From UBA4479 sp963974935 (lineage in GTDB: Bacteria > Pseudomonadota > Alphaproteobacteria > Rhodospirillales > Casp-alpha2), in NCBI GenBank assembly GCA_963974935.1, contig CAXBEV010000002.1, positions 173,467 through 237,466 of the forward strand: a stretch of 64,000 nucleotides of DNA. Reading direction: 5' to 3'. The notes below the pieces were generated by a model. That model was not told where the DNA came from. It ran no database searches and worked only from the letters and a program-made list of their open reading frames with translations. Shown here in pieces: positions 1 through 8,577 of this stretch (the first letter of the stretch is position 1; each line of letters begins with the position of its first letter). A program made the position numbers and the translations under genes.

Positions 1-96
1 GCTGACGAAGCGATCCAACATCGCATCGCCGACGACGAGGATGTGTGCACCCTTAAGTTTTTCAACCCACGGAATAAGGTTGGAGCGATCCGTCAT
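1..96 (-). CDS. hldE: HldE/RfaE heptose-7-phosphate kinase, N-terminal fragment
   Basis: Only the first 32 codons are in the window; the gene runs off the left edge. The translation begins MTDRSNLIPWVEKLKG and continues into VLVVGDAMLD-like sequence (here HILVVGDAMLDRF), the N-terminal strand of PfkB-type sugar kinases as seen in HldE. HldE phosphorylates D-glycero-D-manno-heptose 7-phosphate at C1 and, when full length, adenylylates it for LPS inner-core synthesis in the cytoplasm. The ATG overlaps the gmhA stop (ATGA at 93-96), so it is translationally coupled to the preceding step of the same pathway. Whether the adenylyltransferase domain is present cannot be seen. Confidence 0.85.
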   Translation of the reverse strand, partial: MTDRSNLIPWVEKLKGAHILVVGDAMLDRFVS

Positions 97-671
97 ACCA
101 ATCCCAACTCGATTTCCAATGCGCCGCACAGCATTTGACCGAGCGTAATATGCATTTCCTGAATGCGCGCCGTGGTATTACTCGGCACGATCAACAACGG
201 GATCGCAATACCAACCAACTTACCGCCGTCTTTGCCGCCAAGTGCCGCCGGTGTGATGTCCATACTTTTCGCAACGTGCAATGCACGCAAAACGTTTTCA
301 GAATTGCCCGAGGTCGAAATACCGATGGCAACGTCGCCCGGCTTGCCCAAGGCTTCGATCTGGCGCGCGAAAATATTCTCAAAGCCAAGATCATTGCCGC
401 CTGCGGTCAGCGCCGAGGTATCCGTGGTCAACGCAATCGCCGCCAAAGGTGCGCGGTCAGTTTTGTAGCGGATCGTCAGTTCCGTCGCCAAATGCTGGCA
501 GTCGGCCGCGCTGCCGCCGTTGCCGAAGAACATCAACTTACCACCATGGCGCAAGCATTCCGCAGTGCGTTCTAACAACTGCGCAAATGACGGACCGCAC
601 GCTGCGCGGGTCTTTGCGACGACATCTTCATGCTCGTCAAATTCGCTCGTGAAAAAGGCATCAATATCCAT
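93..671 (-). CDS. gmhA: Phosphoheptose isomerase GmhA
   Basis: SIS-domain isomerase converting sedoheptulose 7-phosphate to D-glycero-D-manno-heptose 7-phosphate, the first step of ADP-heptose synthesis for LPS. The 192-residue length is normal. Visible motifs are FFGNGGSAADCQHLATEL (about 48-65, with the His and Glu that are zinc ligands in E. coli GmhA), STSGNSENVL (about 119-128) and TTARIQEMH (about 166-174). In E. coli a zinc-ligand His follows that last motif; here the aligned residue appears to be Gln (ITLGQMLCG). I chose the ATG at 671, one codon inside a TTG, because AGGA lies about 8 bases upstream. It sits 9 bp after the oxidoreductase stop and overlaps hldE. Confidence 0.93.
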   Translation of the reverse strand: MDIDAFFTSEFDEHEDVVAKTRAACGPSFAQLLERTAECLRHGGKLMFFGNGGSAADCQHLATELTIRYKTDRAPLAAIALTTDTSALTAGGNDLGFENIFARQIEALGKPGDVAIGISTSGNSENVLRALHVAKSMDITPAALGGKDGGKLVGIAIPLLIVPSNTTARIQEMHITLGQMLCGALEIELGLV

Positions 672-680
672 CAATTTATC

Positions 681-2840
681 CTACACCGAGATACGGGTGC
701 CGGTCCTGAGACTTTCGACCACGGCAATCGTTGCCGCCGACGTCTCGATCAATTCGGCTTCATCAATAGGCGGCGCACCGCCGACACGCACGGCCGCGAC
801 AAACGCAGCCAATTGTGCAGCATGACCTTTGTTTTGCGTGGCCGAGCGTTCAGACGATTTTCCGTCAGCGACCAGCGTCAACGTCCGAAAGTCATCAAGC
901 ACCGCCGCGCGTCCGCCTGCGAACATTTCAATTCGTTCTTTTGCGAGCGCGGTATCGCCAAGCGCGGTGTAGACAATGCTGGCGAGACTGCCGTCGACAA
1001 ACCGGATGTGCGCTGCGACATCATCCCCACTGCCACCGGCGACCGCCGCCGCTTGAGCATCGACGCTTTCGATCCGCTGCCCGACCAAATGGCGGGCAAG
1101 GTCAATGAAATGGCACATTTCGCCCAATATGCGCCCACCACCCTCGCTCGCAGATTGCGTCCAATGGACGCCGTCGATGGCACCCCCGTTGACGCGAAGC
1201 GTGACCACACGAGGGCCTTTGGTATCGGCAAAGTGCGCGGTCATTTCGGCGACCTGTGGCGCAAAACGCCGGTTGAAGCCGACCTGCACAAAGCCCGAAC
1301 TTTCGTTCAGCGCGGCGATCACGTCGTTCAACTGGTCCAAATCAAGCGCCAACGGTTTCTCAACGAAAACCGACTTACCGGCGCGGAGTGCGGCGGCGGT
1401 CAACTCGGCATGACTGTCATGACGGGTAGCAATGACGACAGCATTGATATCGGCGTCGGTGAACATGCTGTCTGACTCGCTGCTCGCAACTTCGAAGCCA
1501 TAGGTGTCAGCACCATGTTCCGCGTTCACGCCTCGCGCCGTGGCCAACGTCTTGAGCCGCACGGCGCCGTCGGATTTTAACGCCGGCAGCAAAACCGCGC
1601 GGGCAAAGTTGCCGCCGCCAATCATACCGATCACGCAGGCACCGGCGCCCGAAGTTGCCCGACGCCCTGCCGCCTTCATGGTCATCGTTCGGGCCGCTGG
1701 ATCGGACGCACCGCTGTAACTCAAAATCACACCGAGGCAGCGCTCGGTGCCACCGGTCACCAAGTCATACGCTTTTTCAGCGGTTTCAATCGGAAAGGTA
1801 TGCGTCGTCAAGACACCGACGTCGAGCCTGGGCGCGCACATCGGCACCATCAAGCGCAGCACTTCTGCCAAGTTTTCGGTTTCAGTCCAACGCACCCAGC
1901 CTTCGGGGTATTTAACTCCGCGTCCTTCGAAGTCCGGGTCATAACGGCCGGGCCCATAAGATCTTGAAACCGTCAGATTGAGCTCTTTTTGCATGAACGT
2001 CTGATACGGAAACTCAGTCCCGGTCAGACCGACCATAACAATCCGTGCCCGATCCCGTGCCAAATCGGCAGCCAGAGAAAGTGGCTCACTGGAACTGGTC
2101 GCAGCCGCATTCAGTACCGCGTCGGCACCACGCCCATCGCTCAAATCCATCACCGCCCTGGCGGCGTCGGCATCCGGCTTAATCGCCAACTCGGCGCCCA
2201 AGTCGCGGGCCAATTGTAAGCGGTCTTCGGCATAATCCAACGCGACGACCCGCGCACCGGCCAAAGCCAAGAACCGCATCGCCATCTGCCCGACCAAGCC
2301 GCATCCGATCACGGCAACGACGTCACCAAGCCCGACCTGCATATTGCGTACCGCGTGCAAAGCGATAGCCCCGACAGTGCCATAGCATGCCTCGTCATCG
2401 GTCACCGTATCTGGGATGCGCGCAACCAAATTGCGCGGCACGGCATTTAATTCTGCGTGATTGGCGATCCCGGCGCCGGCCATCGCGACCCGGTCACCGA
2501 CACGAAACTCACCTTCAAGCCCGGCACCAATTGCGACCACCTCACCAGCTGCCGAATAGCCCAACGGCAAGGGCTCGTCCAAGCGAGCCATGACCGCTTT
2601 CCATGTATTCCAAAGGCCTTCTTTCTTGGCTTTTTCGAGCACTTTTTTCACCAAATCCGGGCGCGCTTGCGCTTTGGCCGCCAAGTTTTTCTTGGCGAAA
2701 TCAACGACCATCCGTTCGGTGCCCGCCGAAATCAACGACGCTTTCGTACGCACCAAAAGATGCCCGCCCCGCACACCCGGTGCCGGCACATCTTTAAGGG
2801 CCAGCTTGCCGGTCCGACGCGATTGAATGACCTGCTTCAT
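681..2840 (-). CDS. Two-domain oxidoreductase: zinc-type alcohol dehydrogenase fused to Gfo/Idh/MocA
   Basis: This 719-residue protein joins two NAD(P)-binding enzymes. Residues 1 to about 375 are a medium-chain alcohol dehydrogenase-like domain with a Rossmann glycine motif (VIGCGLVGQMAMRF, about 178-191). Residues from about 398 are a Gfo/Idh/MocA domain beginning CVIGMIGGGNFARAVLLPAL and carrying the EKPLAL motif typical of that family. Such bi-domain proteins are known near surface-polysaccharide genes, where a role in nucleotide- or lipid-linked sugar oxidation is suspected; the substrate here is unknown. It lies 29 bp after the UDP-glucuronate decarboxylase gene and 9 bp before gmhA, so it is probably part of one surface-sugar operon. 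Confidence 0.85.
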   Translation of the reverse strand: MKQVIQSRRTGKLALKDVPAPGVRGGHLLVRTKASLISAGTERMVVDFAKKNLAAKAQARPDLVKKVLEKAKKEGLWNTWKAVMARLDEPLPLGYSAAGEVVAIGAGLEGEFRVGDRVAMAGAGIANHAELNAVPRNLVARIPDTVTDDEACYGTVGAIALHAVRNMQVGLGDVVAVIGCGLVGQMAMRFLALAGARVVALDYAEDRLQLARDLGAELAIKPDADAARAVMDLSDGRGADAVLNAAATSSSEPLSLAADLARDRARIVMVGLTGTEFPYQTFMQKELNLTVSRSYGPGRYDPDFEGRGVKYPEGWVRWTETENLAEVLRLMVPMCAPRLDVGVLTTHTFPIETAEKAYDLVTGGTERCLGVILSYSGASDPAARTMTMKAAGRRATSGAGACVIGMIGGGNFARAVLLPALKSDGAVRLKTLATARGVNAEHGADTYGFEVASSESDSMFTDADINAVVIATRHDSHAELTAAALRAGKSVFVEKPLALDLDQLNDVIAALNESSGFVQVGFNRRFAPQVAEMTAHFADTKGPRVVTLRVNGGAIDGVHWTQSASEGGGRILGEMCHFIDLARHLVGQRIESVDAQAAAVAGGSGDDVAAHIRFVDGSLASIVYTALGDTALAKERIEMFAGGRAAVLDDFRTLTLVADGKSSERSATQNKGHAAQLAAFVAAVRVGGAPPIDEAELIETSAATIAVVESLRTGTRISV

Positions 2841-2869
2841 GGAATCTGATTTACCACGTTTGTTTAGGG

Positions 2870-3823
2870 TTAGGTCACGTCTTGGAAATATTTAATGGTC
2901 CGGCCGAGTCCTTCGCGCAATTGGATCGTCGGCTCCCAATCCAAGGTCGCTTTCGCAAATGTGATATCCGGGCATCGCTGCATCGGATCGTCTTCGGGCA
3001 GTGGCTTTAATATGATCTCAGAGTTCGAACCGGTCAGCTCAATGACAATCTCGGCCAGTTGGCGGATCGTGAATTCGCCTGGATTGCCGAGGTTCATCGG
3101 CCCGATCACGTCGTCGTCCGCGTCCATAAGACGCATCATACCGTCAACCAGATCATCGACGAAACAGAACGAGCGGGTCTGCGCGCCATCGCCGAACAGG
3201 GTCACTGGCTCGCCTCGCAGCGCTTGGATGATGAAGTTGGACACCACGCGCCCATCGTTCGGATGCATCCGCGGGCCGTAAGTATTAAAAATACGGCACA
3301 CACGAATACTCAAATTATGCTGACGATGGTAATCGAAAAACAAGGTCTCGGCGCAGCGCTTGCCTTCGTCGTAGCATGCACGCGGCCCAATCGGATTGAC
3401 GTTACCTTTATAGCTTTCCGGCTGCGGGTGCACTTCGGGGTCGCCGTAAACCTCGCTGGTTGAAGCTTGTAAAATTTTTGCTCCGGTCCGCTTCGCCAGA
3501 CCCAGCACGTTGATCGCGCCATGAACACTTGTTTTTGTGGTTTGCACCGGATCGTGCTGGTAGTGTACAGGCGATGCCGGGCATGCCAGATTGAAGATTT
3601 CATCAACTTCAACATACAGCGGAAACGTCACGTCGTGACGGATAAGCTCAAAATTCGGCGCATCCAATAGATGCGCAATATTCGCTTTGTTGCCGGTAAA
3701 GAAATTATCAAGGCAAATCACATCGTTACCGCGCGCCACCAAGCGTTCGCACAGGTGTGATCCGATAAAACCCGCCCCACCGGTCACCAGGACTTTTTTT
3801 GCTAAAAGTGCGCTTACGCTCAT
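2870..3823 (-). CDS. UDP-glucuronate decarboxylase (UDP-xylose synthase), SDR family
   Basis: Extended short-chain dehydrogenase that decarboxylates UDP-glucuronate to UDP-xylose using bound NAD. The N-terminal Rossmann motif is VTGGAGFIGSHLCERL. The catalytic block GPRACYDEGKRCAE has the YxxxK pair in the form typical of UXS enzymes, and NTYGPRMHPNDGRVVSNF follows. The start is the ATG at 3823 (MSVSALLAKKVLVTGG, 317 aa); a longer frame to 3865 adds 14 residues with no family match. As the first gene of the minus-strand operon it would supply UDP-pentose for surface glycans next to the heptose genes. A GDP- or dTDP-sugar dehydratase is less likely given the YDEGKR signature. Confidence 0.9.
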   Translation of the reverse strand: MSVSALLAKKVLVTGGAGFIGSHLCERLVARGNDVICLDNFFTGNKANIAHLLDAPNFELIRHDVTFPLYVEVDEIFNLACPASPVHYQHDPVQTTKTSVHGAINVLGLAKRTGAKILQASTSEVYGDPEVHPQPESYKGNVNPIGPRACYDEGKRCAETLFFDYHRQHNLSIRVCRIFNTYGPRMHPNDGRVVSNFIIQALRGEPVTLFGDGAQTRSFCFVDDLVDGMMRLMDADDDVIGPMNLGNPGEFTIRQLAEIVIELTGSNSEIILKPLPEDDPMQRCPDITFAKATLDWEPTIQLREGLGRTIKYFQDVT

Positions 3824-4072
3824 GTCGTCGACTACCCCACCGTTGATGGACACGGAAACTAACACCGGCGCCCCGTGTGGCCAAGGCGAAAGGCCATTAT
3901 TGCAGACACTTAAGTCGCAAAAACACGGAAGTCTCTATATCAAAACATCATGTATTTGGTAATCTCTGGTGTGCTATCCCTTGCGCTGACACAATAGTTA
4001 AGCGGTTAATGATGGGTTCACGCCCATGTTATCGTTAACGGTTTGTGAAACACGTCGCACTAAAAGGTAACG
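3824..4072. promoter_or_regulatory. Divergent intergenic region between the surface-sugar operon and the EAL-like pair
   Basis: At 249 bases this is one of the largest gaps in the window. It must hold the promoters of the minus-strand sugar operon and of the plus-strand gene at 4073. It is AT-richer than its flanks, with two TTAA tetramers at 3998-4001 and 4006-4009. A GGT-containing stretch lies just before the 4073 ATG. I see no convincing coding frame, RNA gene or named operator. Confidence 0.4.
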
Positions 4073-5350
4073 ATGGTCGAGGCACTCGATAAATCTATGA
4101 CACAGGAGGCTGCGCTCCTGGAAAAGCTTACTCGGATTGAAGAAAATCCGACGGGTTGCTTTGCCGTACACATACATCTTTCGCAACTCAGGCCAAATAA
4201 CCGCCAACCGCACTTTATTAATATTGCCGCGCGCGCCTTCGACAACTTAGTCAACAGCACCGATGCCATACTTTATCCGATGATGAACCAAGACATCGTG
4301 TTGGTGTGTCGCGAAGTCATGGTCGAAGACATCGACCCGTATATTGAAAAAGTCCGCACGCTTTTCAGCGAAGACCCGCTCGCCAGCGATCAAGACGAAT
4401 ACGAGGACCGGCTGTCGACTTGGTACGATCTTGCGTCAAAAGAAGATTTTGCCGCGTTTTTCTCCGTCAGTTCGGAACTCGTCGTCAAAGCGGAAGCGAT
4501 CATCGACGAGATGAAGCGCACCCGTGCGGAACAAGAAGGCCAGAACGTCGGCGATCCATTGACGGCGCGAAACCTTGCCGCCATCAACCAAAAACTACAG
4601 TCGACCCGCATTGCCGACTTGATCCGCCAGCAGACCTGCATCCGCATCGCGCCCGGCAAAGCGGGCGAATTGGTATTCCGCGAGCATTTTGTTGCAATGG
4701 GTGAGCTTAAAGAGCGCGTCGCACCGGCTGTTAATTTGTTTACCAGCCCGTGGCTGTTTCAATACCTGACGGAAACACTAGATAAGCGGGTGCTCGCCGT
4801 GATCGGGCGCAAGAACTTTGCCGAATTGAAAGAGCCGATCAGCCTGAACCTGAATATCGGCACCGTGCTTTCCAGAGATTTTGCCAACTTCAATCGGGTT
4901 GTCGGCGACCATGCATCGAAAATGCTGATTGAGTTCCAAGTCATCGATATTTTCGCCGACATGAACACCTACGGCTATGCCCGCGATATGCTGCGCGACC
5001 GCGGCTATCGTGTGATTGTGGATGGCGTAAACCCCTTGGCGATGCAGTTCTTTGATCCTTCGACGCTGAAGCCGGATTTCATCAAAATCGCGTGGGATAG
5101 GGCGTTTGAAGACGATGCTGACGATGCCGGACGCATAAAAACGTTCAAAGAGATCGTGCGCCAAGCCGGCAAAGACAGCATCGTGCTGGCCAGGGTCGAC
5201 AGTGAAAAGGCCGTTAAATTCGGGCTCGGGCTCGGGGTTTCTCGCTTTCAGGGATATTTCATCGATAAGCTTGTGCAGGCAATGATGAAGTCCAAGGTCA
5301 AACCGAAGGCAAAGCCAAAGGCACCCACAGCCAAGGCAGGCTCGGCATGA
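4073..5350 (+). CDS. Protein with a degenerate EAL-like C-terminal domain (copy 1)
   Basis: A 425-residue cytoplasmic protein with no signal peptide or membrane span. The N-terminal half has HIHLSQLRPNNRQ (about 33-45) and a WYD motif shared with the next gene. The C-terminal half follows the EAL-domain pattern: SLNLNIGTVLS, MLIEFQVIDIF, YRVIVDGVNPL, PDFIKIAWD and VSRFQGYFIDK stand where EAL proteins have N-L-S, E-I-T-E, DDFGTG, D-IKID and QGYLF. The EAL tripeptide and the paired Asp are absent, so phosphodiesterase activity is not expected; it may bind a ligand or partner. The Lys/Pro/Ala-rich tail is probably disordered. The next gene starts 22 bp downstream. Function unknown. Confidence 0.75.
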   Translation: MVEALDKSMTQEAALLEKLTRIEENPTGCFAVHIHLSQLRPNNRQPHFINIAARAFDNLVNSTDAILYPMMNQDIVLVCREVMVEDIDPYIEKVRTLFSEDPLASDQDEYEDRLSTWYDLASKEDFAAFFSVSSELVVKAEAIIDEMKRTRAEQEGQNVGDPLTARNLAAINQKLQSTRIADLIRQQTCIRIAPGKAGELVFREHFVAMGELKERVAPAVNLFTSPWLFQYLTETLDKRVLAVIGRKNFAELKEPISLNLNIGTVLSRDFANFNRVVGDHASKMLIEFQVIDIFADMNTYGYARDMLRDRGYRVIVDGVNPLAMQFFDPSTLKPDFIKIAWDRAFEDDADDAGRIKTFKEIVRQAGKDSIVLARVDSEKAVKFGLGLGVSRFQGYFIDKLVQAMMKSKVKPKAKPKAPTAKAGSA

Positions 5351-5372
5351 AACGGCGAGGGCAGTAACGCAT

Positions 5373-6656
5373 ATGGCAACGCCACCGGATAAAATGCCGT
5401 CGCAAGAAAAGCTGCTCGTCGATTACATTCATCGGCTCGAGAAGCACAAAGACGGGCGCGGTGTGGTGCAGGTGCACCTGTCTCAACTACGCCCATTCAA
5501 TCGGCGCGAACAGCACATCCGCACGGCCAGCGGACACTTTGAACAAATGGTCAAGGATATGAGCGGCCAGCTGATCACGCTAAAGAATTCAGATCTGTTC
5601 TTTATCTTTAAAAACAAGATAAAACCGCAGGTCGAAACCACGGTTCAGAAAATCCGCTTTCTTTTCGGCGATGACCCGTTGGTCGAAGACGAAGGCACGG
5701 ACGGGCGCGTTTTCGCCAGTTGGTACGACGCTGCGACACAGTACGACGATATTGTGCAACTAGCGCAAGGACTTGCCGAAGCAGAGGAAAAGCGCCAGAC
5801 CGAAGTGCGCAGCCGCATGGACGCGCGCCAACGCCTAAAAGAGAAACAGAAAAAGGGCGAGCCGCTGACGCCCAGCGTATTGGCCAAAGTCGAAGACGCA
5901 CTATCACGCGCCGACCTTTCAAACTTGGTCCGCCGTCAGTTCATCTGTGTTGTGGATGAAAAAATGGTGCCTGAGCAACTGTTCAGCGAACTATTTATTT
6001 CGATCCAAGATTTGCGCGAAACGATTTTACCCGGCGTCAATTTGGTCTCTAACCGTTGGCTGTTCCAACATCTGACCGAGACCCTAGACCGGCGGGTTTT
6101 GTCGATGCTGATGAAAACCGACGCAGTATCGATCTCTGGCGACATCAGCTTCAACATCAACGTCAAAACCCTGTTGTCGAGCCAGTTTCAAGTGTTCGAC
6201 GATAACCTTTCGGCAGCGCGCCGAGGTGCCATCGTCATCGAATTGCAGAAAGAAGATATCTTTTCGGACCTTTCGTCGTTTTTGTTCGCGCGCGAGTTTG
6301 TTCAGACCAAAGGCTACCGTTTGTTGCTGGATGGGCTCACTCTTGAAACCTTGCCGGTCATCGACCGCGAGCGTTTGGGCACCGACATGGTGAAGTTGGT
6401 CTGGCATCCGAATTTGGTCGACGGTGGCGAAGAAGTGCACGATCTGTTGAGCGGCATGCTTGAGCGCGACGGGCCGGAGAAGTGGATATTATGTCGCTGC
6501 GATAACCGCGAAGCCATCGACTTCGGGCGGTCGGTCGGCATCAATCGATTCCAAGGGCGCTTCGTGGAAAACCTCATTGCCGAAGACAATCGCCGCCGCG
6601 AGCTTTTGCGCCTAAAACGTCGCATTGAACGGAGTTCCGAGCCGGAGACGGAGTAA
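5373..6656 (+). CDS. Protein with a degenerate EAL-like C-terminal domain (copy 2)
   Basis: A paralogue of the preceding gene, 427 residues, sharing VHLSQLRPFNRR (about 33-44), the ASWYDAATQYDD block, the central LVRRQFICVVDE region and the C-terminal pattern ISFNINVKTLLS, AIVIELQKEDIF, YRLLLDGLTLE, DMVKLVWHP and INRFQGRFVENL. The two proteins align over their whole length by eye. The residues that bind metal and c-di-GMP in active EAL domains are again missing. An Arg/Lys/Glu-rich coiled segment (about 128-155) lies in the middle. It has a good GAGG ribosome site and is probably co-transcribed with copy 1. A heterodimeric regulator is possible; this is inference. Confidence 0.75.
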   Translation: MATPPDKMPSQEKLLVDYIHRLEKHKDGRGVVQVHLSQLRPFNRREQHIRTASGHFEQMVKDMSGQLITLKNSDLFFIFKNKIKPQVETTVQKIRFLFGDDPLVEDEGTDGRVFASWYDAATQYDDIVQLAQGLAEAEEKRQTEVRSRMDARQRLKEKQKKGEPLTPSVLAKVEDALSRADLSNLVRRQFICVVDEKMVPEQLFSELFISIQDLRETILPGVNLVSNRWLFQHLTETLDRRVLSMLMKTDAVSISGDISFNINVKTLLSSQFQVFDDNLSAARRGAIVIELQKEDIFSDLSSFLFAREFVQTKGYRLLLDGLTLETLPVIDRERLGTDMVKLVWHPNLVDGGEEVHDLLSGMLERDGPEKWILCRCDNREAIDFGRSVGINRFQGRFVENLIAEDNRRRELLRLKRRIERSSEPETE

Positions 6657-6666
6657 AGCGCGTTGA

Positions 6667-7689
6667 TCAGGCGTCTTTTTCGCTGATCCCGGCGTCCGCA
6701 AACGTCGCCATCCCAGCATGACAAGCAGCCGCAGCACGGACGATGTTGATCGCTAGGGCCGCTCCTGACGCCTCACCCAAACGCATATTCAAATCCAAAA
6801 TCGGCTTTAGGCCGAGCGCATCCAATAACCGCTGATGCCCAGGCTCCGCCGACACGTGGGCGGCCATAGTGTGATCAAGTGCGCCCGGCGCCGCGTGCGC
6901 CAACGCCGCTGCCGCCGCGCCGCAGACGTAGCCGTCCAACAACACCGGCACGCGCCGCATGCGGGCCGCGACAATCGCACCCGCCATGGCAACAAGTTCA
7001 CGCCCACCTAGACGCCGCAACATATCCATGGGACCTGTCGCTTTTGGCCCATGCAATGTCACAGCACGGTCCACGACGTCGGCTTTCAACGTCAGTGCCG
7101 CACCGGCCACACCGGTGCCGGGTCCCGTCCAATCCTGCGCTAAGCCACCGAACAACGCATGACTAAGGGCAGCAGCTGCGGTCGTGTTCGCAATCCCCAT
7201 CTCTCCGACCGCCAACAGATCACATCCATCAGGTAGCGCCGACCAACCGATGTTGAATGCCGCGATAAAAGCGTCTTCACGCATCGCCGGTTGGTGCGTG
7301 AAATCCGCCGTCGGCTGATCCAGATCAAGCGGCACCACCTTGAACGTTGCCCCGGCATCTAGGCTCAATTGATTGACTGCGGCTCCGCCGGCATTGAAGT
7401 TAGCGACCATCTGCACCGTTACTTCGGGCGGAAATGCCGAGACCCCTTGCGCAGCAACGCCGTGGTTTCCTGCGAACACCAACACAGCCGGTGCACGCAC
7501 GGCGGGCGGTGCGAGATCCTGCCAAGCCGCCAGCCACGCTGCGATGTCTTCCAGTCGACCCAAGGCGCCCGGCGGCTTGGTCAGCGTGCTTTCGCGGGCT
7601 TGAGTCGCCGCACGCGCCGTCTCACCGGGCCCCGGCAAGTCCTTGAGGATCGCGTACAACGCATTCAAATCATTGGGTGCTTCGATCAT
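6667..7689 (-). CDS. cobT: Nicotinate-nucleotide:dimethylbenzimidazole phosphoribosyltransferase CobT
   Basis: Transfers ribose phosphate from nicotinate mononucleotide to 5,6-dimethylbenzimidazole, making alpha-ribazole phosphate for the lower loop of cobalamin. Motifs are KPPGALGRLEDIAAW, FAGNHGVAAQGVSAFPPEVT, GEMGIANTTAAAAL and the C-terminal MRLGEASGAALA, which carries the expected catalytic Glu. I chose the ATG at 7689 (MIEAPNDLNALYAIL, 340 aa); ATGs at 7701 and 7773 would add residues not typical of the family. It is divergent from cobS across about 108 bases and ends 10 bp from the convergent EAL-like gene. This is the transferase CobT, not the cobaltochelatase subunit of the same name. 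Confidence 0.95.
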   Translation of the reverse strand: MIEAPNDLNALYAILKDLPGPGETARAATQARESTLTKPPGALGRLEDIAAWLAAWQDLAPPAVRAPAVLVFAGNHGVAAQGVSAFPPEVTVQMVANFNAGGAAVNQLSLDAGATFKVVPLDLDQPTADFTHQPAMREDAFIAAFNIGWSALPDGCDLLAVGEMGIANTTAAAALSHALFGGLAQDWTGPGTGVAGAALTLKADVVDRAVTLHGPKATGPMDMLRRLGGRELVAMAGAIVAARMRRVPVLLDGYVCGAAAAALAHAAPGALDHTMAAHVSAEPGHQRLLDALGLKPILDLNMRLGEASGAALAINIVRAAAACHAGMATFADAGISEKDA

Positions 7690-7797
7690 GGGCCGGATCA
7701 TAAGTGGCATGAAGGCGTGCTGAAAGCTTATTTCCAGCGCTTGGCAACGGTGGCGGAATTCAGTGACAGACAAGCCCGTGCACGCTAGAAATCCGCC

Positions 7798-8577
7798 ATG
7801 TCAGACATCGCACCCCGTTTCGCCCCGATTCGCGATTTCCGCGTCGCCGTGTCGTTCCTGACGCGAATCCCGGCCGGCTGGATCGAAAATATGCATGCAG
7901 GCGACCTGACCCGGGCCGCGTGGGCATTTCCCGTCGTGGGTGTTTTGGTCGGCGGGATCAGCGGTGGCGTACTCTATCTGGCGGCAGGTCAAAGCCTGCA
8001 CCCGCTGCTCTGCGCGTTGATCGCGCTGGCGTTGCAGGCATTGATCACCGGCGCATTGCACGAAGACGGCTTAGCCGATGTGGCAGACGGCTTCGGCGCC
8101 CGCGACCGCAGCCGGATTTTCGAGATCATGCGAGACTCGCGAATCGGCAGTTACGGCGTACTCGCACTCGTCTTCAGCATCGCAATCAGAAGTGCCGCAC
8201 TTGCCAGCATACCCGGACCAGGTATGGCGTGGGCCGCGATGTTGGCAGCAGCGGCGATGTCGCGCGGTGTGTTGCCTCTGGTGATGACGATGGTTGCGCC
8301 GGCGCGGCCCGACGGCCTGTCCCATAGCGCCGGTCGGCCTCCGATGCCAATCGCCTGCATCGCCCTTGGAATCGGCTTCATCACCTTATTTGTCTGTCTA
8401 ACGGTGCAGGCCGCGTTCGCCGCAATCTTAATCGGCGCGCCGCTGATCGCCCTTGTTTTGTTATGGGCGCTGCGCAGACTGGGCGGCCAAACCGGCGACG
8501 TATTGGGCGCGCTTCAACAAATGACCGAAATCGCGGTGCTGATCGGCGCTGCAGGATGGAGCTTGAGTTATCCATGA
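7798..8577 (+). CDS. cobS: Adenosylcobinamide-GDP ribazoletransferase CobS
   Basis: Integral membrane enzyme that joins adenosylcobinamide-GDP to alpha-ribazole (or its phosphate), the last assembly step of cobalamin. At 259 residues the length is normal. The N-terminal VSFLTRIPAG and the signature GALHEDGLADVADGFGA (acidic residues for Mg binding) followed by RDSRIGSYGVLALV are diagnostic. Several hydrophobic spans follow. Its stop overlaps the next ATG (ATGA at 8574-8577), so it heads a coupled chain cobS-cobC-cobU-cobW. This is the synthase CobS, not the chelatase subunit. Confidence 0.95.
   Translation: MSDIAPRFAPIRDFRVAVSFLTRIPAGWIENMHAGDLTRAAWAFPVVGVLVGGISGGVLYLAAGQSLHPLLCALIALALQALITGALHEDGLADVADGFGARDRSRIFEIMRDSRIGSYGVLALVFSIAIRSAALASIPGPGMAWAAMLAAAAMSRGVLPLVMTMVAPARPDGLSHSAGRPPMPIACIALGIGFITLFVCLTVQAAFAAILIGAPLIALVLLWALRRLGGQTGDVLGALQQMTEIAVLIGAAGWSLSYP

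Noticed and set aside
630..1475. 281-codon plus-strand frame opposite the Gfo/Idh/MocA domain.
   Set aside because: A shadow frame with no family match.
3998..4040. TTAA tetramers upstream of the EAL-like pair as CtrA binding sites.
   Set aside because: The spacing between the two nearest TTAA is 4 rather than 7 bases, so the consensus is not met.
7690..7797. Possible cobalamin riboswitch upstream of cobS, cbiX, the Fe-S gene or cobB.
   Set aside because: I looked in the gaps before these genes for the conserved B12-box core and its neighbouring stems and did not find them by eye. A covariance-model search would settle it.
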